DNA from: Planctomycetota bacterium | GTDB lineage: Bacteria; Planctomycetota; SZUA-567; H5-PLA8 | Direction of reading: 5' to 3' | DNA length: 64,000 nt | Assembly: GCA_027493525.1 (NCBI GenBank) | Contig: JAOSKN010000001.1 | Span: forward strand, 806,001-870,000 | Part shown: one piece after another, positions 44,644-53,860 of the stretch | Layout: each line of letters opens with the position of its first letter | Numbering within the stretch: the first letter of the stretch is position 1 | Program-made: the position numbers and the translations under genes | The notes under the pieces: generated by a model | Seen by the model: the letters and a program-made list of their open reading frames with translations, nothing else | Told to the model about the DNA's origin: nothing | Database searches by the model: none

Positions 44644-46410
44644 TTATTCGTCCTTCTTCTCTTCGCGCTCACTGATCGACTTGGCGGTCTCTTCGGGAAT
44701 GTTGACCTTCACCGATGCCGTCTGCTCGGGCGGGAGTTCCACGCCGTCCTCGCTCATCGCCTTCAGGCTCAGTCCGATCTTCCGCTCGGTCGGGTCGACG
44801 TTGAGAATCTTCAGTTCCAAAGTCTGGCCGGGCTGCACGATCTCCTCGGGCTTCTCGATCTTCCCATCGGACATCTCGCTGATGTGGAGCAGGCCCTCGA
44901 GATCCTCGCCGATTTCGACAAAGGCCCCGAAGCTGGTGAGCTTGGTGACGGCGCCCTTGACCTTCTGGCCGGGCTTGAAGCGGCCCGGGATGTCGGTCTC
45001 CCAGGGATCGGAGCTGAGCTGTTTGAGGCCCAGGGCGACGCGCTTGCGGTCCTTGTCGACGCTGAGCACGACCGCCTCGACCTCGTCGCCCTTCTTCAGC
45101 ATCGCGCTGGGATGGGTGATCTTTTTGGTCCAGGACATGTCGCTGACGTGGAGCAGTCCGTCGATGCCGTCTTCCAGTTCGACGAAAGCCCCGTAGGTGG
45201 TCATGTTGCGGACCTTGCCCTTGATCTGCGTGCCGGGCGGGTATTTTTCTTCCACGTTGGTCCAGGGGTTCTCCTCGGCCTGCTTCATGCCGAGGCTGAT
45301 CTCCTGCTTGTCCTGGTTGACGTCGAGCACGACGACCTCGACTTCCTGGCCCAGCGCGACCACTTCGTTGGGATGCTGGATGTTGCGCGTCCAGGACATC
45401 TCGCTGACGTGGACGAGCCCTTCGATGCCGTCCTCGAGCTTCACGAAGGCGCCGTAGGGCATGATGTTGACGACCTCGCCCTTGTGCCGCGTGCCGACGG
45501 GGTACTTCTCGGCGACCAGCGACCAGGGGTTGGGGCTGAGCTGCTTCAGGCCCAGGCTGATCCGCTCGCGGTCCAGGTCGTAGTCGAGCACCTTCACTTC
45601 GACGGACTGATCGACCTTCAAGACCTCGCTGGGGTGCTGGATGCGGCCCCAGGACATGTCGGTGATGTGCAGCAGGCCGTCGATGCCGCCCAGGTCGATG
45701 AACGCGCCGAAATCGGTGATGTTCTTGACCACGCCGCGGCGAACTTCGCCCTTCTGGATGTTGCTGAGCAGGTCCTTCTTCATCCGGTCGCGCTCGTCCT
45801 CCAGCATCTTGCGCCGGGAGAGGACGATATTGCGCCGCTCGTTGTCGATCTTGATGATCTTGCATTCCAGCTCGCGCCCGACCCAGTCCTGCGGATCGCC
45901 GACGCGGCGAATGTCGATCTGGCTGGCGGGCAGGAAGACCGGCACGCCGATGTCGACGAGCAGGCCGCCTTTGATCTTGCGCGTGGCCTTGCCCTTCACC
46001 ACGTCGCCGACCTTGTACGTCTCCATCACGCGTTCCCAGCCGCGGATGCGGTCGGCCTTCTTCTTCGAGAGCACCACCAGGCCGCTGGCGTCCTCGATCT
46101 GGTCCAGGTACACCTCCAACTCGATCACCGCCTCTTCGGCCAGGGATTGCTCGATCACTTTGATGTCGTCGAACTCCATCTTGTCGATGAAGCCCTCGGA
46201 CTTGTAGCCGATGTCCACGACCACATCGTCGCCGGCGATCCGCACCACCTTGCCCTTCAGGATCGCCCCGGGCGTGAAGTCGCTGACCGACTGGGTCAAC
46301 TGCCCGGTGAGCTGCTCCTGATCGTCGAGGTCCTTCATGCAGTCCGCGACCGCGGTATCCAACTCGCGATCGCCGATGCCCAAGTTGAGGATGCTGAAAC
46401 GCTTGCCCAT
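44644..46410 (-). CDS. rpsA: 30S ribosomal protein S1
   Basis: 588 residues with six S1 (OB-fold) repeats: GAILKGKVVRIAGDDVVVDI, GDVVKGKATRKIKGGLLVDI, GEVRRGVVKNITDFGAFIDL, RHKGEVVNIMPYGAFVKLED, IKGKVRNMTTYGAFVELEDG and VKGAVTKLTSFGAFVEIGED. The last four carry the GAF-EGLLHISEMSW pattern of RNA-binding repeats. It binds mRNA on the 30S subunit and helps initiation. The start at 46410 (MGKRFSILNLGIG) is preferred over the upstream in-frame extension, which is Arg/Pro-rich junk; GGAAAGGG lies upstream. The acidic/basic tail (EREEKKDE) is short. Confidence 0.95.
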   Translation of the reverse strand: MGKRFSILNLGIGDRELDTAVADCMKDLDDQEQLTGQLTQSVSDFTPGAILKGKVVRIAGDDVVVDIGYKSEGFIDKMEFDDIKVIEQSLAEEAVIELEVYLDQIEDASGLVVLSKKKADRIRGWERVMETYKVGDVVKGKATRKIKGGLLVDIGVPVFLPASQIDIRRVGDPQDWVGRELECKIIKIDNERRNIVLSRRKMLEDERDRMKKDLLSNIQKGEVRRGVVKNITDFGAFIDLGGIDGLLHITDMSWGRIQHPSEVLKVDQSVEVKVLDYDLDRERISLGLKQLSPNPWSLVAEKYPVGTRHKGEVVNIMPYGAFVKLEDGIEGLVHVSEMSWTRNIQHPNEVVALGQEVEVVVLDVNQDKQEISLGMKQAEENPWTNVEEKYPPGTQIKGKVRNMTTYGAFVELEDGIDGLLHVSDMSWTKKITHPSAMLKKGDEVEAVVLSVDKDRKRVALGLKQLSSDPWETDIPGRFKPGQKVKGAVTKLTSFGAFVEIGEDLEGLLHISEMSDGKIEKPEEIVQPGQTLELKILNVDPTERKIGLSLKAMSEDGVELPPEQTASVKVNIPEETAKSISEREEKKDE

Positions 46411-46739
46411 GAACGAAACCCTTTCCGTCCGCGCCCCGGCCAACGCGCGCGCATCCGGCCTCTCTCGAGGCCGGCTTCGAATCGCACCTGGCGGGGGAAT
46501 CGGCTCCGCGACAGGCCGCTCGAACGGACGCGACCGGCACGGCGTGAGATACCCCTGGCCGCGGCGCCGGACCACCCGGTCGGGCTTCCACCGCAAGCCG
46601 CTGAAGGGGACCAAGGTATCCGCCCAAGCCCGGATTGCCAGTGCGGTTCTGCCGGAGTCGGAGCCCGGTTTTGACGAAAGCGGCAGTTGTTTTCGCGTAT
46701 CATTCGGTAACCGTAGGAATTCCTAGCGAGGGGCCCACG
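46411..46739. other. Divergent intergenic region between rpsA and a secreted-protein gene
   Basis: About 330 bases between divergent starts. It must hold the rpsA promoter and leader. No S1 autoregulatory structure can be claimed from sequence alone, and no repeat array is seen. Confidence 0.4.
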
Positions 46740-48848
46740 ATGAGACATTTGCTTGCCGCATGCTTGGCCGTTTTATTGGCCGCCAGCGGGCCAATCGCCT
46801 TCGGCGGCGAAGACGCCCTCGACGCCAAGCGGGTTCAAGACCTGGTCAAGCAGCTATCCAGCGATGAGTTCGACGCGCGCGAGGAGGCCGAGGCCAAGCT
46901 CAAGACCGCCGGCGCCGCCGCCATCCCCATGCTCGAGAAGTTCGCCGCCGAGAGCGAGGACATGGAGACTCGGACGCGGCTCGCGCGCGCGCTGGATGTC
47001 TTGCGCATGGCGGCCATTCCCGAGGTCGCCAGCCTCTCCGAACTCGCCCCGCAGGATACGATTTTCCTCGTGCACGTTCCGCGCCTGCGGGACGGCGTCC
47101 AGGCGCTCAGGACTGGTTCTGTGGCCGGGAAGCTCTACGACAACCCGGCCTTCACGCCCACCCGCACTGCCGTCGGCGCGTTCTACGAGAAGCTGTTCGC
47201 GTGGAGCGAGCGGGACCGCGAGTTCGTATACGCGTTCATGGACCGCTACGGCGGGCCGTTCGGCCTGACCTTTATGAACTCGCATCCCGATGCGGCCTGG
47301 CCGGCTCGCGAAGACGTCGCGGTACTCTTCGGGCCGACCGGAGCGGAGGCCGACAAGCACGCGGAGGCGCTCTCTGCGCTGCTGATGCGCGGCAGTCCGG
47401 GGCATCCGCAGAAGCATCGCGGCGCGGAGTTCCGGATGCGCGGCGAGATGGGGCGGGATGGCTTGGGGCGCTTCAAGAACGTGGTGACCTTCGGTTCCAA
47501 CCTCAGGGCGATGCAGTCGCTGATCGACGGCATCCTGGACCGCCCGAAGGGACGCCTGGAGCAGGCCGAGCCCTTCACCCGGGGGCGCGCCGAGGTGGGC
47601 GGACCAGGGCTGGCGGAGCTGTACTTCTCGATGCCCCAATTGCTGGAGCAAGCGGGGCAGCGATTGAGCCAGCGCGATAGGAAGTCCCTGGAAGAATTCG
47701 GCCTGACCGGCTTGGCCGAGGCGCATGTGACCTTGGACCTGAAGGACGGCCTGTGCGTCGAACGCGCCATCTGCCGGGCGACGGGCGAGCGGCGCGGCCT
47801 GTTGAAGTGGCTGAACCTCCCCGCGGGCGAGGCCCGGTTCGCCGCGCTGGCCCCGCCTGAGGCCCTGGCGTTTGTCTCCTTGCGCCTGGATGCCCAGGCC
47901 TTCCATGCCGAACTCCTGAACGCCGTCGCGGTGGAGGCGCCGCGCGACGTCGAGCAGTACAAGGGCATGCTTGAGAAACTGGGCCTGACGGCGGGCTTGA
48001 AGGTTGAAGAGCAGGTGCTCGGCGCGTTGAAGGGCGAGGCCGCCTTGTGGCTCGCCAGATCCGAGACGCCCGGTTCGTTCGCGCCCGACTGGGGCGGTGC
48101 GTTCGAGGCCAGGGACGCCGCCTCCGCGCAGGCCTGCGCCGAAGGACTCAAGAAGCTCTTCGCCGCCACCGGCGATCCGGAGTTGGTCGCGCGCTTGGAC
48201 CTGAAGGGTCGCGCCGGCCACGCCATAGCACGCAAACCGGATGGGAAAGCAGGCGGCATCTTTCCTTACGCGCCGGCATGGTGTGCCGACGGAACGCGCG
48301 TGTTCGTGGGATCTTCGCAGGCGGTGCTGGAGAAGTTGCTCGAACGGATCGACGCCAAGCAGCCGGGCCTGGACGCGCAGCCCGATTACCGGCGGCTTCT
48401 GGAGGCGATTCCGGCCGCGGAGCGCGGAGGCATCGTATACGTCAACGCCGGGCCGGCGGCCAATTGGCTCTATGGCTTCCTGCGGCCGATAGTCGTCGAT
48501 GGTGCGCCGGAGGATTACAAGGAACTCGTTGCCGCGCTCCCCGCCGACTTCGAGGCCTGGGCCAGGGAGGTTCCCGGTACGCTGCTGAGCGTCGCGGGCA
48601 GCGAGCACGGCATCCGCCTGCGGTCGGCCGGCGGTCTCCCAGTCAGCGGGCTCGTGGCCGCAGCCGCCTTGGGAAGCGTGCCCTACTGGAATTTCCGCTA
48701 CCATCGAATGCGTGTTGAAGCGGAGCGCCGCGCGGCCGAGGAGCAGAAAGCCGCCCAGGAAGCCGCTGAAAAGGCCGCGCAGAAGGAAAAAGAAAAACAG
48801 GCGCAGGAAGTCAAGCCGCCGCAACCCGAGCCCAACAAGAAGGAATAG
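46740..48848 (+). CDS. Large secreted protein with N-terminal HEAT-like helices
   Basis: 702 residues. Signal peptide MRHLLAACLAVLLAASGPIA, then a short HEAT-like repeat (VQDLVKQLSSDEFDAREEAE, AAIPMLEKFA), a long mixed alpha/beta body with DUF3352-like phrases (DTIFLVHVPRLRDGVQALRT, ALAFVSLRLDAQAFHAELLN), a C-terminal hydrophobic patch (VAAAALGSVPYWNF) and a Lys/Glu/Gln-rich tail. HEAT segments fused to large exported domains are frequent in Planctomycetota. Function unknown. The start at 46740 is set by the signal peptide. Confidence 0.7.
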   Translation: MRHLLAACLAVLLAASGPIAFGGEDALDAKRVQDLVKQLSSDEFDAREEAEAKLKTAGAAAIPMLEKFAAESEDMETRTRLARALDVLRMAAIPEVASLSELAPQDTIFLVHVPRLRDGVQALRTGSVAGKLYDNPAFTPTRTAVGAFYEKLFAWSERDREFVYAFMDRYGGPFGLTFMNSHPDAAWPAREDVAVLFGPTGAEADKHAEALSALLMRGSPGHPQKHRGAEFRMRGEMGRDGLGRFKNVVTFGSNLRAMQSLIDGILDRPKGRLEQAEPFTRGRAEVGGPGLAELYFSMPQLLEQAGQRLSQRDRKSLEEFGLTGLAEAHVTLDLKDGLCVERAICRATGERRGLLKWLNLPAGEARFAALAPPEALAFVSLRLDAQAFHAELLNAVAVEAPRDVEQYKGMLEKLGLTAGLKVEEQVLGALKGEAALWLARSETPGSFAPDWGGAFEARDAASAQACAEGLKKLFAATGDPELVARLDLKGRAGHAIARKPDGKAGGIFPYAPAWCADGTRVFVGSSQAVLEKLLERIDAKQPGLDAQPDYRRLLEAIPAAERGGIVYVNAGPAANWLYGFLRPIVVDGAPEDYKELVAALPADFEAWAREVPGTLLSVAGSEHGIRLRSAGGLPVSGLVAAAALGSVPYWNFRYHRMRVEAERRAAEEQKAAQEAAEKAAQKEKEKQAQEVKPPQPEPNKKE

Positions 48849-48861
48849 CGCCGCAGCCGGA

Positions 48862-48889
48862 GGCGCAGGGCGCAGGGCTCAGGGCTTGG
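48862..48889. repeat. 7-bp-period repeat array
   Basis: GGCGCAG-GGCGCAG-GGCTCAG-GGCTTGG between two convergent host genes. Confidence 0.65.
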
Positions 48890-49631
48890 GAGATTGCGAG
48901 ATGCGGTAGGTCAGCGCGCCAAGCAGGTCGCCCTGCTTCACGGAATGGCACTTCAGGCAGCCCGCCGAAGCCCGCAGCGAGCCGACCATGTAGTCCGTGT
49001 CGCGATCTCGATGGTAGACCTCGTCGCGGCCCCGACGAAGCTGAGCCAGCGCGTCGCGCTCGAAGACCGTGAGCGTGCGCGTCCTGGTCTCCTTGGGCAT
49101 CGCGCCCATGGACAGGTCCGGCATCTTGGTCAGATCCTTCTCGTAAACGACCGGCTCCTCGTGCTCCAGCAGGCTCACCAGTTCCACGCGCGCCCGGCCG
49201 CGGCGCAGTTGATACATCCCCACCTCGGGCAGGTACCTCATGCGCTCCACGCCAAAGCCCTTCGCGCCAATGAAATTCTTGGAGTGGATGTTATGGATTT
49301 CGCGCAGCGCGATGCGGTCGTGGTCCGAGAGGTTATCCAGGGCCTGCGCATGCGGGGTCGCACTCGAAAGGATGGCGTTTCCGCCTCCATTCCTCGACGC
49401 CGCGGCCAGTGCCTGTTGGAGCGCGGCGAGGTCGGGGGAGGGAACCTCCGCCGGCGGCGCGGCGGCGGGTGAAGCCGGCTCGGACAAGACCGCCGGGTTC
49501 GGGGAGACCTTCTTGTCGAGGCGCGGGTCCGCGGCGGGCTCAGGCAGCGCTTCCGGAGGCTGGGCCTTAGGCAGCAGCAGCACGATTCCGGACATGGCCA
49601 GCAGCAATAGAACAAGGTTCAGCGCGCGCAT
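48879..49631 (-). CDS. Exported single-haem protein
   Basis: 250 residues. N-terminal signal anchor (MRALNLVLLLLAMSGIVLLL), a long Pro/Ala-rich linker, then a domain with one c-type haem motif CLKCHS near the C terminus. The domain before it (FIGAKGFGVERMRYLPEVGM) and RDTDYMVGSLRASAG resemble haem-binding periplasmic sensor-like (DUF3365-type) proteins. One haem and no partner genes suggest a redox or sensory role in the periplasm. The heptamer array at 48862-48889 overlaps its stop region. Confidence 0.7.
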   Translation of the reverse strand: MRALNLVLLLLAMSGIVLLLPKAQPPEALPEPAADPRLDKKVSPNPAVLSEPASPAAAPPAEVPSPDLAALQQALAAASRNGGGNAILSSATPHAQALDNLSDHDRIALREIHNIHSKNFIGAKGFGVERMRYLPEVGMYQLRRGRARVELVSLLEHEEPVVYEKDLTKMPDLSMGAMPKETRTRTLTVFERDALAQLRRGRDEVYHRDRDTDYMVGSLRASAGCLKCHSVKQGDLLGALTYRISQSPKP

Positions 49632-50269
49632 GACGGATCCTCTTTGAAGGGCTCTTGGAGACTATAGCCCGAGCGAGCCCAGAGTGGCGTAAGGTGTGTG
49701 TAAAACCTGGGGACGCTCAACGCCCGACGTACGATGCCGTTGCGCCGTGCTCGGAGAGGCGCAACCTGTATGACCCGAGGAAAGCGCGGCAGATCGGTTG
49801 GTTACCGGGCCAGGACTCGAATGGAACAGTACGATCCCAAGACCAAGCACTCAACCGCGACAGAATCTATACAACTCCAAAGCAGTATTGCTGTACCCGA
49901 CCAAATTCTGCTCGCATTCCTTCCCGAATTAGTTTGTCTCGGATGTTCGGCGTTCGCTGGGGTGTTTTGCCGAATTGCCAGAAATATCCGTGGCGCTTCA
50001 CGGGGCGGATTCTCGAACTGGCGTCGTAAACCAAGCCCTTTCGACAACGCATCTTCGAGCCCCCATTCCCGAATTGGCGTCGTAGCTTTCCGCTGACGTG
50101 CAGGCCGGACCTGGATTCCCACGCTCTGGTCGTAGTTTCATGTTGATTCGCGGCCGAATTGGCATCGGAAGATCTCGGCGAGGCGCTCGACGCTCTTCGG
50201 ATCGGGGCGGTTGGGCGCATGACGTGGCGCCGCGGTCGGCGGGATGCTCGGCTTGGCCGAAGGCCGCGC
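49632..50269. other. Gene-poor region beside the repeat element
   Basis: About 640 bases with no convincing gene. Short overlapping ORFs exist on both strands but none looks like a protein. Between about 49960 and 50160 several irregularly spaced motifs of the type GAATTGGCGTCGTA/GAATTGCCAG occur, perhaps decayed repeats. It is probably degenerate sequence near the left end of the mobile-looking element. Confidence 0.4.
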
Positions 50270-50827
50270 CTACAGGAAAGCGGCTTGGAGCCGGTGCTGA
50301 AAGGCCGAGACGAGGCAAGGGTCGTGCGGAAAGGCCGCGCGCAGGTGGGCCAGGGTCTGCTCGGCCGGTCCGCCTGCATGGGAGCGCTCGGGCGGCGAAG
50401 GGCAGAGGCGTACCAGCGCGGCACGCAGGCGGCTTTGGGCGTGCAGGAACCGCGTCCAGAGGCGGTAGGCGCAGGAGACGCTCAGGTCCGATCCCGCCGC
50501 GCGCCAGGCCGCGGCTTTGTCGCCGAGCGTGAACACGAAGGCCAGAAACGCCCCCAGGGCGCCGGCACTCAGGCGCATGCGTTTGAGCTTATCGGCGGCC
50601 CAGACGCTGAAGGTGCGCCCGCAGCCGTTGCGGCGGCGCTTGCGGTTGTTGCAATAAATCCGCCGCCCGCGCCGGGATTTGCGTTGTTCGTCGTGCTCGC
50701 CGTAGCCGTAGAGCCAGCCGTGCAGGTTGAGGGTGCCGGTCGCTTTGCAAGCCGGACACGCCGTCTGCTTCAGGCCGCGCTGCAGGCGTAGAAGTTCGTC
50801 CTCGGGCCGGTAGAACCGCGCCAGCAT
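50270..50827 (-). CDS. Zinc-ribbon protein of a repeated mobile-looking element
   Basis: 185 residues. CPACKATGTLNLHGWLYGY and a second Cys pair (RIYCNNRKRRRNGCGRTF) form a zinc ribbon like those at the N terminus of IS1/IS1595-type transposases. A basic helical region follows (LSVSCAYRLWTRFLHAQSRL, RAALVRLC). I see no DDE triad. A truncated copy at 7915-8316 shares the first third of the gene and about 212 bases upstream, showing that the unit has been copied. It may be the N-terminal part or remnant of a transposase, or a small self-standing element protein. Confidence 0.55.
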   Translation of the reverse strand: MLARFYRPEDELLRLQRGLKQTACPACKATGTLNLHGWLYGYGEHDEQRKSRRGRRIYCNNRKRRRNGCGRTFSVWAADKLKRMRLSAGALGAFLAFVFTLGDKAAAWRAAGSDLSVSCAYRLWTRFLHAQSRLRAALVRLCPSPPERSHAGGPAEQTLAHLRAAFPHDPCLVSAFQHRLQAAFL

Positions 50828-51039
50828 CGAATTGCACGCCTCGGGGCATCGAAGCGCGCGAGCTTAACGTCCATACGCAAAACGGCTGGGCACGACGGCG
50901 CGGGTAAGGCGGCGAGGTCTGCGGGGTCTGGGTTACGGATTACCGAATTAGGGCAGGAAGGCGAAAGGCGAACTGCGACAGCAATTGGGTAGAGAAGGGC
51001 TGGAAAATACGATCAGAGATTGGGAAGGGATAGGGGGGA
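50638..51039 (-). repeat. 402-bp direct repeat (second copy at 7915-8316)
   Basis: Covers the first codons of the zinc-ribbon gene and its upstream region. Similarity stops sharply at 51039/8316, just after a G6 run, which probably marks one end of the element. Confidence 0.85.
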
Positions 51040-51230
51040 TGAACTTGACGCCAAATATTGGAGGTGAAAGCAATCTCAAATTTCGAGGCATCCATGGTGC
51101 ACGGTTCGGTGAAAGAATGAAGCTTGACAGATGCTATGATAGCAAAGAATCGCTTCTCCGATTGGACAGGGAACATGAACCGTCCTCTCCAGTAAAAGAA
51201 CCTTGGTTGGGCCAAGCGGAACTTCGATAG

Positions 51231-51752
51231 CTATTGCGGCAGGCGCTGCGCGAGCGCGATGGCCGCCGCCAGCGCGTCGGTGACGTCGGACGGTTCCGGC
51301 GGCGCGGCCAAGCCCAGGCGCGCGCAGACCATCTTCGCCACCAGGTCCTTTCCCGCCAATCCGTTGGCCGTGACGGCCTTCTTGATCTCGTTCGGCGCGA
51401 GACTCGTCACGGGCACGCCGGCGCGGGCGAGGGCCAGCAGCGCGACGCCGCGCCCCTGCCCCATCGCGATCGCCGACTTGGGGTTGTTCCCCGCGAAAGT
51501 CTCTTCCAGCCCCGCCGCTTCCGGGCGGTGCCGCGCCAGGATCGCCTCGAGTTCCTCGAAGATCGCGCGCAGCCGCACGCTCATCTCGGCCCGCGCCGGC
51601 GTCTGGAGCACCCCGCAGGCCACCAGCCGCAGCGCCAGGCCGCGCGCCTCCACGATCCCCCACCCCGCCTTCTGCGTGCCGGGGTCGATGCCGATCAGCA
51701 GGCGCGGCGCACCGGCCGATGGCGGCTTTCTGGAGCCTTGCGGGGGCGGCAT
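51231..51752 (-). CDS. ruvC: Crossover junction endodeoxyribonuclease RuvC
   Basis: 173 residues with all RuvC landmarks: IGIDPGTQKAGWGIVE (first catalytic Asp), GLEETFAGNNPKSAIAMGQG (Glu and DNA-binding loop), APNEIKKAVTANGLAGKD, and SDVTDALAAAIAL (last acidic residues). It resolves Holliday junctions by paired nicks. A 20-residue N-terminal extension (MPPPQGSRKPPSAGAPR) precedes the first strand, so a later start is possible. It lies downstream of yebC on the same strand across two heptamer arrays; ruvA and ruvB are not adjacent. Confidence 0.93.
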   Translation of the reverse strand: MPPPQGSRKPPSAGAPRLLIGIDPGTQKAGWGIVEARGLALRLVACGVLQTPARAEMSVRLRAIFEELEAILARHRPEAAGLEETFAGNNPKSAIAMGQGRGVALLALARAGVPVTSLAPNEIKKAVTANGLAGKDLVAKMVCARLGLAAPPEPSDVTDALAAAIALAQRLPQ

Positions 51753-51766
51753 GGGGGAACGGTAAT

Positions 51767-51801
51767 CAGTGAACAGTAAACAGTAAACAGTAAACAGTAA
51801 C
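51767..51801. repeat. 7-bp-period repeat array (five units)
   Basis: CAGTGAA-CAGTAAA-CAGTAAA-CAGTAAA-CAGTAAC in the gap between yebC and ruvC. The same unit family recurs at 52635-52655 on the other side of yebC. Confidence 0.85.
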
Positions 51802-51825
51802 GGCTCACACCGTCGTGCCGTTGCC

Positions 51826-51862
51826 GATCACAGATCACAGAATACAGAATACAGAATACAGG
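51826..51862. repeat. 7-bp-period repeat array (five units)
   Basis: GATCACA-GATCACA-GAATACA-GAATACA-GAATACA then GG, ending one base before the yebC stop codon. Confidence 0.85.
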
Positions 51863-52618
51863 CTACTCGCCGTCCTCGCGCAGCACCTTGAGGACTTCTT
51901 CGGTGTAGGCGAGGTTGGTATGTACGGCGTTGACGTCTTCGTTGTCTTCGATCTTTTCGACGAGCTTGAAGATGCGGCGGGCGACGTCGGGCTCGACCTG
52001 GACCTCGTTGTCGGGGAGGAATTTCATCTCGCCGACGGTGGTTTCGAGGCCGGCATCTTCGAGCGCCTTGCGGACGGACTCGAAGCTCTCGAGGCCGGTG
52101 ACGATCTCGTAGACGTCGTCGCTGCGGACGAGGTCCTCGGCGCCGGCCTCCAGGACGAGGTCCATGAGCTTCTCCTCGCCGACCTTCTCGACGGGCACGG
52201 CGAAGAGGCCCTTGCGCTGGAACATCCACTTCACGGCGTTGGCCGCGGCGATCTTGGCGCCGTTCTTCTCGAGGATGCTGGCGATCTCGGGGCGCGTGCG
52301 GTTGGCGTTGTCGGTGACGCATTCGACGATCATGGCGACGCCGCCGGGCCCGTAGGCCTCGATCTGAATCTCCTCGACGCGGACGCCTTCGATCAGCCCC
52401 GCGCCCTTCTTGACGGCGTGGTCGATCTTGTCGTTGGGCATCGAGACGGCCTTGGCCTTGTCGATGGCGTGGCGCAGCGCGAAATTGAACGCCGGGTCGG
52501 CCCCGTCGCGCGCGGCGATCATGATGTACTTGCTGTGCTTGGCAAAGACCCTGGCGCGCAGGCGGTCCTGCTTGCCCTTGCGCACGGCGACGTTCGCCGC
52601 ATGGGAATGACCGGCCAT
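51863..52618 (-). CDS. yebC: YebC/PmpR/TACO1-family protein
   Basis: 251 residues beginning MAGHSHAANVAVRKGKQDRL, the family start (usual MAGHSKWANIKHRKAAQD). Conserved GPGGVAMIVECVTDNANRT, ILEKNGAKIAAANAVKWMFQ, EDLVRSDDVYEIVTG and a C-terminal KLVEKIEDNEDVNAVHTNL all match. Members act in translation (easing ribosome stalling) or as regulators; they are ribosome- or DNA-associated cytoplasmic proteins. The start at 52618 is fixed by the MAGHS motif; the longer frame upstream covers a heptamer array. The yebC-ruvC order is common in bacteria. Confidence 0.92.
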   Translation of the reverse strand: MAGHSHAANVAVRKGKQDRLRARVFAKHSKYIMIAARDGADPAFNFALRHAIDKAKAVSMPNDKIDHAVKKGAGLIEGVRVEEIQIEAYGPGGVAMIVECVTDNANRTRPEIASILEKNGAKIAAANAVKWMFQRKGLFAVPVEKVGEEKLMDLVLEAGAEDLVRSDDVYEIVTGLESFESVRKALEDAGLETTVGEMKFLPDNEVQVEPDVARRIFKLVEKIEDNEDVNAVHTNLAYTEEVLKVLREDGE

Positions 52619-52634
52619 GGGAACCTCCGAACGG

Positions 52635-52655
52635 CAGTGAACAGTAAACAGTAAC
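52635..52655. repeat. 7-bp-period repeat array
   Basis: CAGTGAA-CAGTAAA-CAGTAAC just upstream of the yebC start. Confidence 0.7.
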
Positions 52656-52771
52656 GGCAATGAACGCTGGCTCTTACAGTTCACAGCTCGCTGTTTACCG
52701 TGTGCTCCACCATTCAGGATTCAATTAGACCTTCAGGAGCAGGTGCGGTCAAGCGGACGGACGGGCGGCGG

Positions 52772-53767
52772 CTATTCGGGGCGCGGGCCTTCGGCGGCGG
52801 CCTGCACGCGCGTGAACTTGAAGCGGGTCTTGCCGTGCACGTCCAGCGAGGTGCGCTCGCCCTCGCGACGGCCTTCGAGCTTGTAGCGGATCTGGAAGGT
52901 CATGTTGCCTTCCTCGTAGGCGCCCAGGGCCGGATCGAAGTAGCAGCTCCCCGCGCCCATCCCGTCCACGCCGCTGATGACGACCTGGAGGCCCTTCGAA
53001 TCGGCGCCGGCGAGGTCCTCGCCATCCCAAAAGGAGAGCACGTCGAGGAGCGCGAGCTTGCGGCCGTCGCGGTTCACCCAGCCGGCGAACTTCATCTTGG
53101 TGTTCACGCGCGCGGGCCGTTCGAGCTTCACCTCGGACAGCACCGGCAGTTCGAACTGCCCGTCCCACGCGCCCCCGGGGCTCGTCGCTTCGCCGGCCAG
53201 CAGCGGGAAGAGGCCCTGCGAGGTGGTTCCCGAGAGGGTCTCGACGAGTTCCTTCTCGCCGGCCACGTGCGCCTGCCGGCCCGTGCGGTCGAAGGCGAGG
53301 TGGACGTCGTGCTGCTCGATTCCGCGCAGGTTGCGCTGGTAGTCGGTGATCTTCTCCAGCCCGATGTCGCTGAGGCTGTCGATCCGGACCTTGCCGTTCT
53401 CCTCGAAGTAGATCCGCCGGCGGTCGACCTTCAGCAGCGACTCTTCGGCCTTCCCGATCTTGCGCTTCTCCTGCAGCTCGAACTCCTCGAACTTGAGGCT
53501 CGCCGCGACGGGCCCCTTGGGCGTGGGCGGCAGCCCTTGGAGGCGCACGTTCAGCTTCAGATCCTTGTCGACGCGCAGCTCGAGCGGCTTGCCGGCCTCG
53601 GAGCCCTTCGAGTCGTTGGTGACGTGGATTTCCCAGGCGTAGCGGAGCTGCTGGCCGGGTTCGAGCTTGAGGCGCAAATCGGCCTCCGCCGCGTCCTCTC
53701 CGGCCCGCGCCGCCTGGAAACCCAGCAGAAGGGCCAGCCCCGCGGCCAGCATGCGCATGAATGGCAT
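52772..53767 (-). CDS. Secreted protein of unknown function
   Basis: 331 residues. Signal peptide MPFMRMLAAGLALLLGFQAA. A later Met four residues in is also possible. The mature part is beta-rich and begins LRLKLEPGQQLRYAWEIHV, with later DVHLAFDRTGRQAHV and GEDLAGADSKGLQVVISGVD. The pattern of an opening LKPGQ-Y-W strand and repeated F-x-R-T-G turns resembles DUF6263-like lipid-binding periplasmic proteins, but I cannot confirm it. It lies on the same strand as, and downstream of, another secreted-protein gene. Confidence 0.6.
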   Translation of the reverse strand: MPFMRMLAAGLALLLGFQAARAGEDAAEADLRLKLEPGQQLRYAWEIHVTNDSKGSEAGKPLELRVDKDLKLNVRLQGLPPTPKGPVAASLKFEEFELQEKRKIGKAEESLLKVDRRRIYFEENGKVRIDSLSDIGLEKITDYQRNLRGIEQHDVHLAFDRTGRQAHVAGEKELVETLSGTTSQGLFPLLAGEATSPGGAWDGQFELPVLSEVKLERPARVNTKMKFAGWVNRDGRKLALLDVLSFWDGEDLAGADSKGLQVVISGVDGMGAGSCYFDPALGAYEEGNMTFQIRYKLEGRREGERTSLDVHGKTRFKFTRVQAAAEGPRPE

Positions 53768-53860
53768 TCGGCTATGTTCCAGGCTTTCCGCGGCGAGGTC
53801 AAGACGTTTGAATTGGCGTGCGTCCCAAAACCGGTTCGCGAGACGTATCGGGACGCGCTC

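Noticed and set aside
51767..51862. CRISPR-like repeat array
   Set aside because: The repeats are contiguous 7-base units without spacers, and no cas genes are near.
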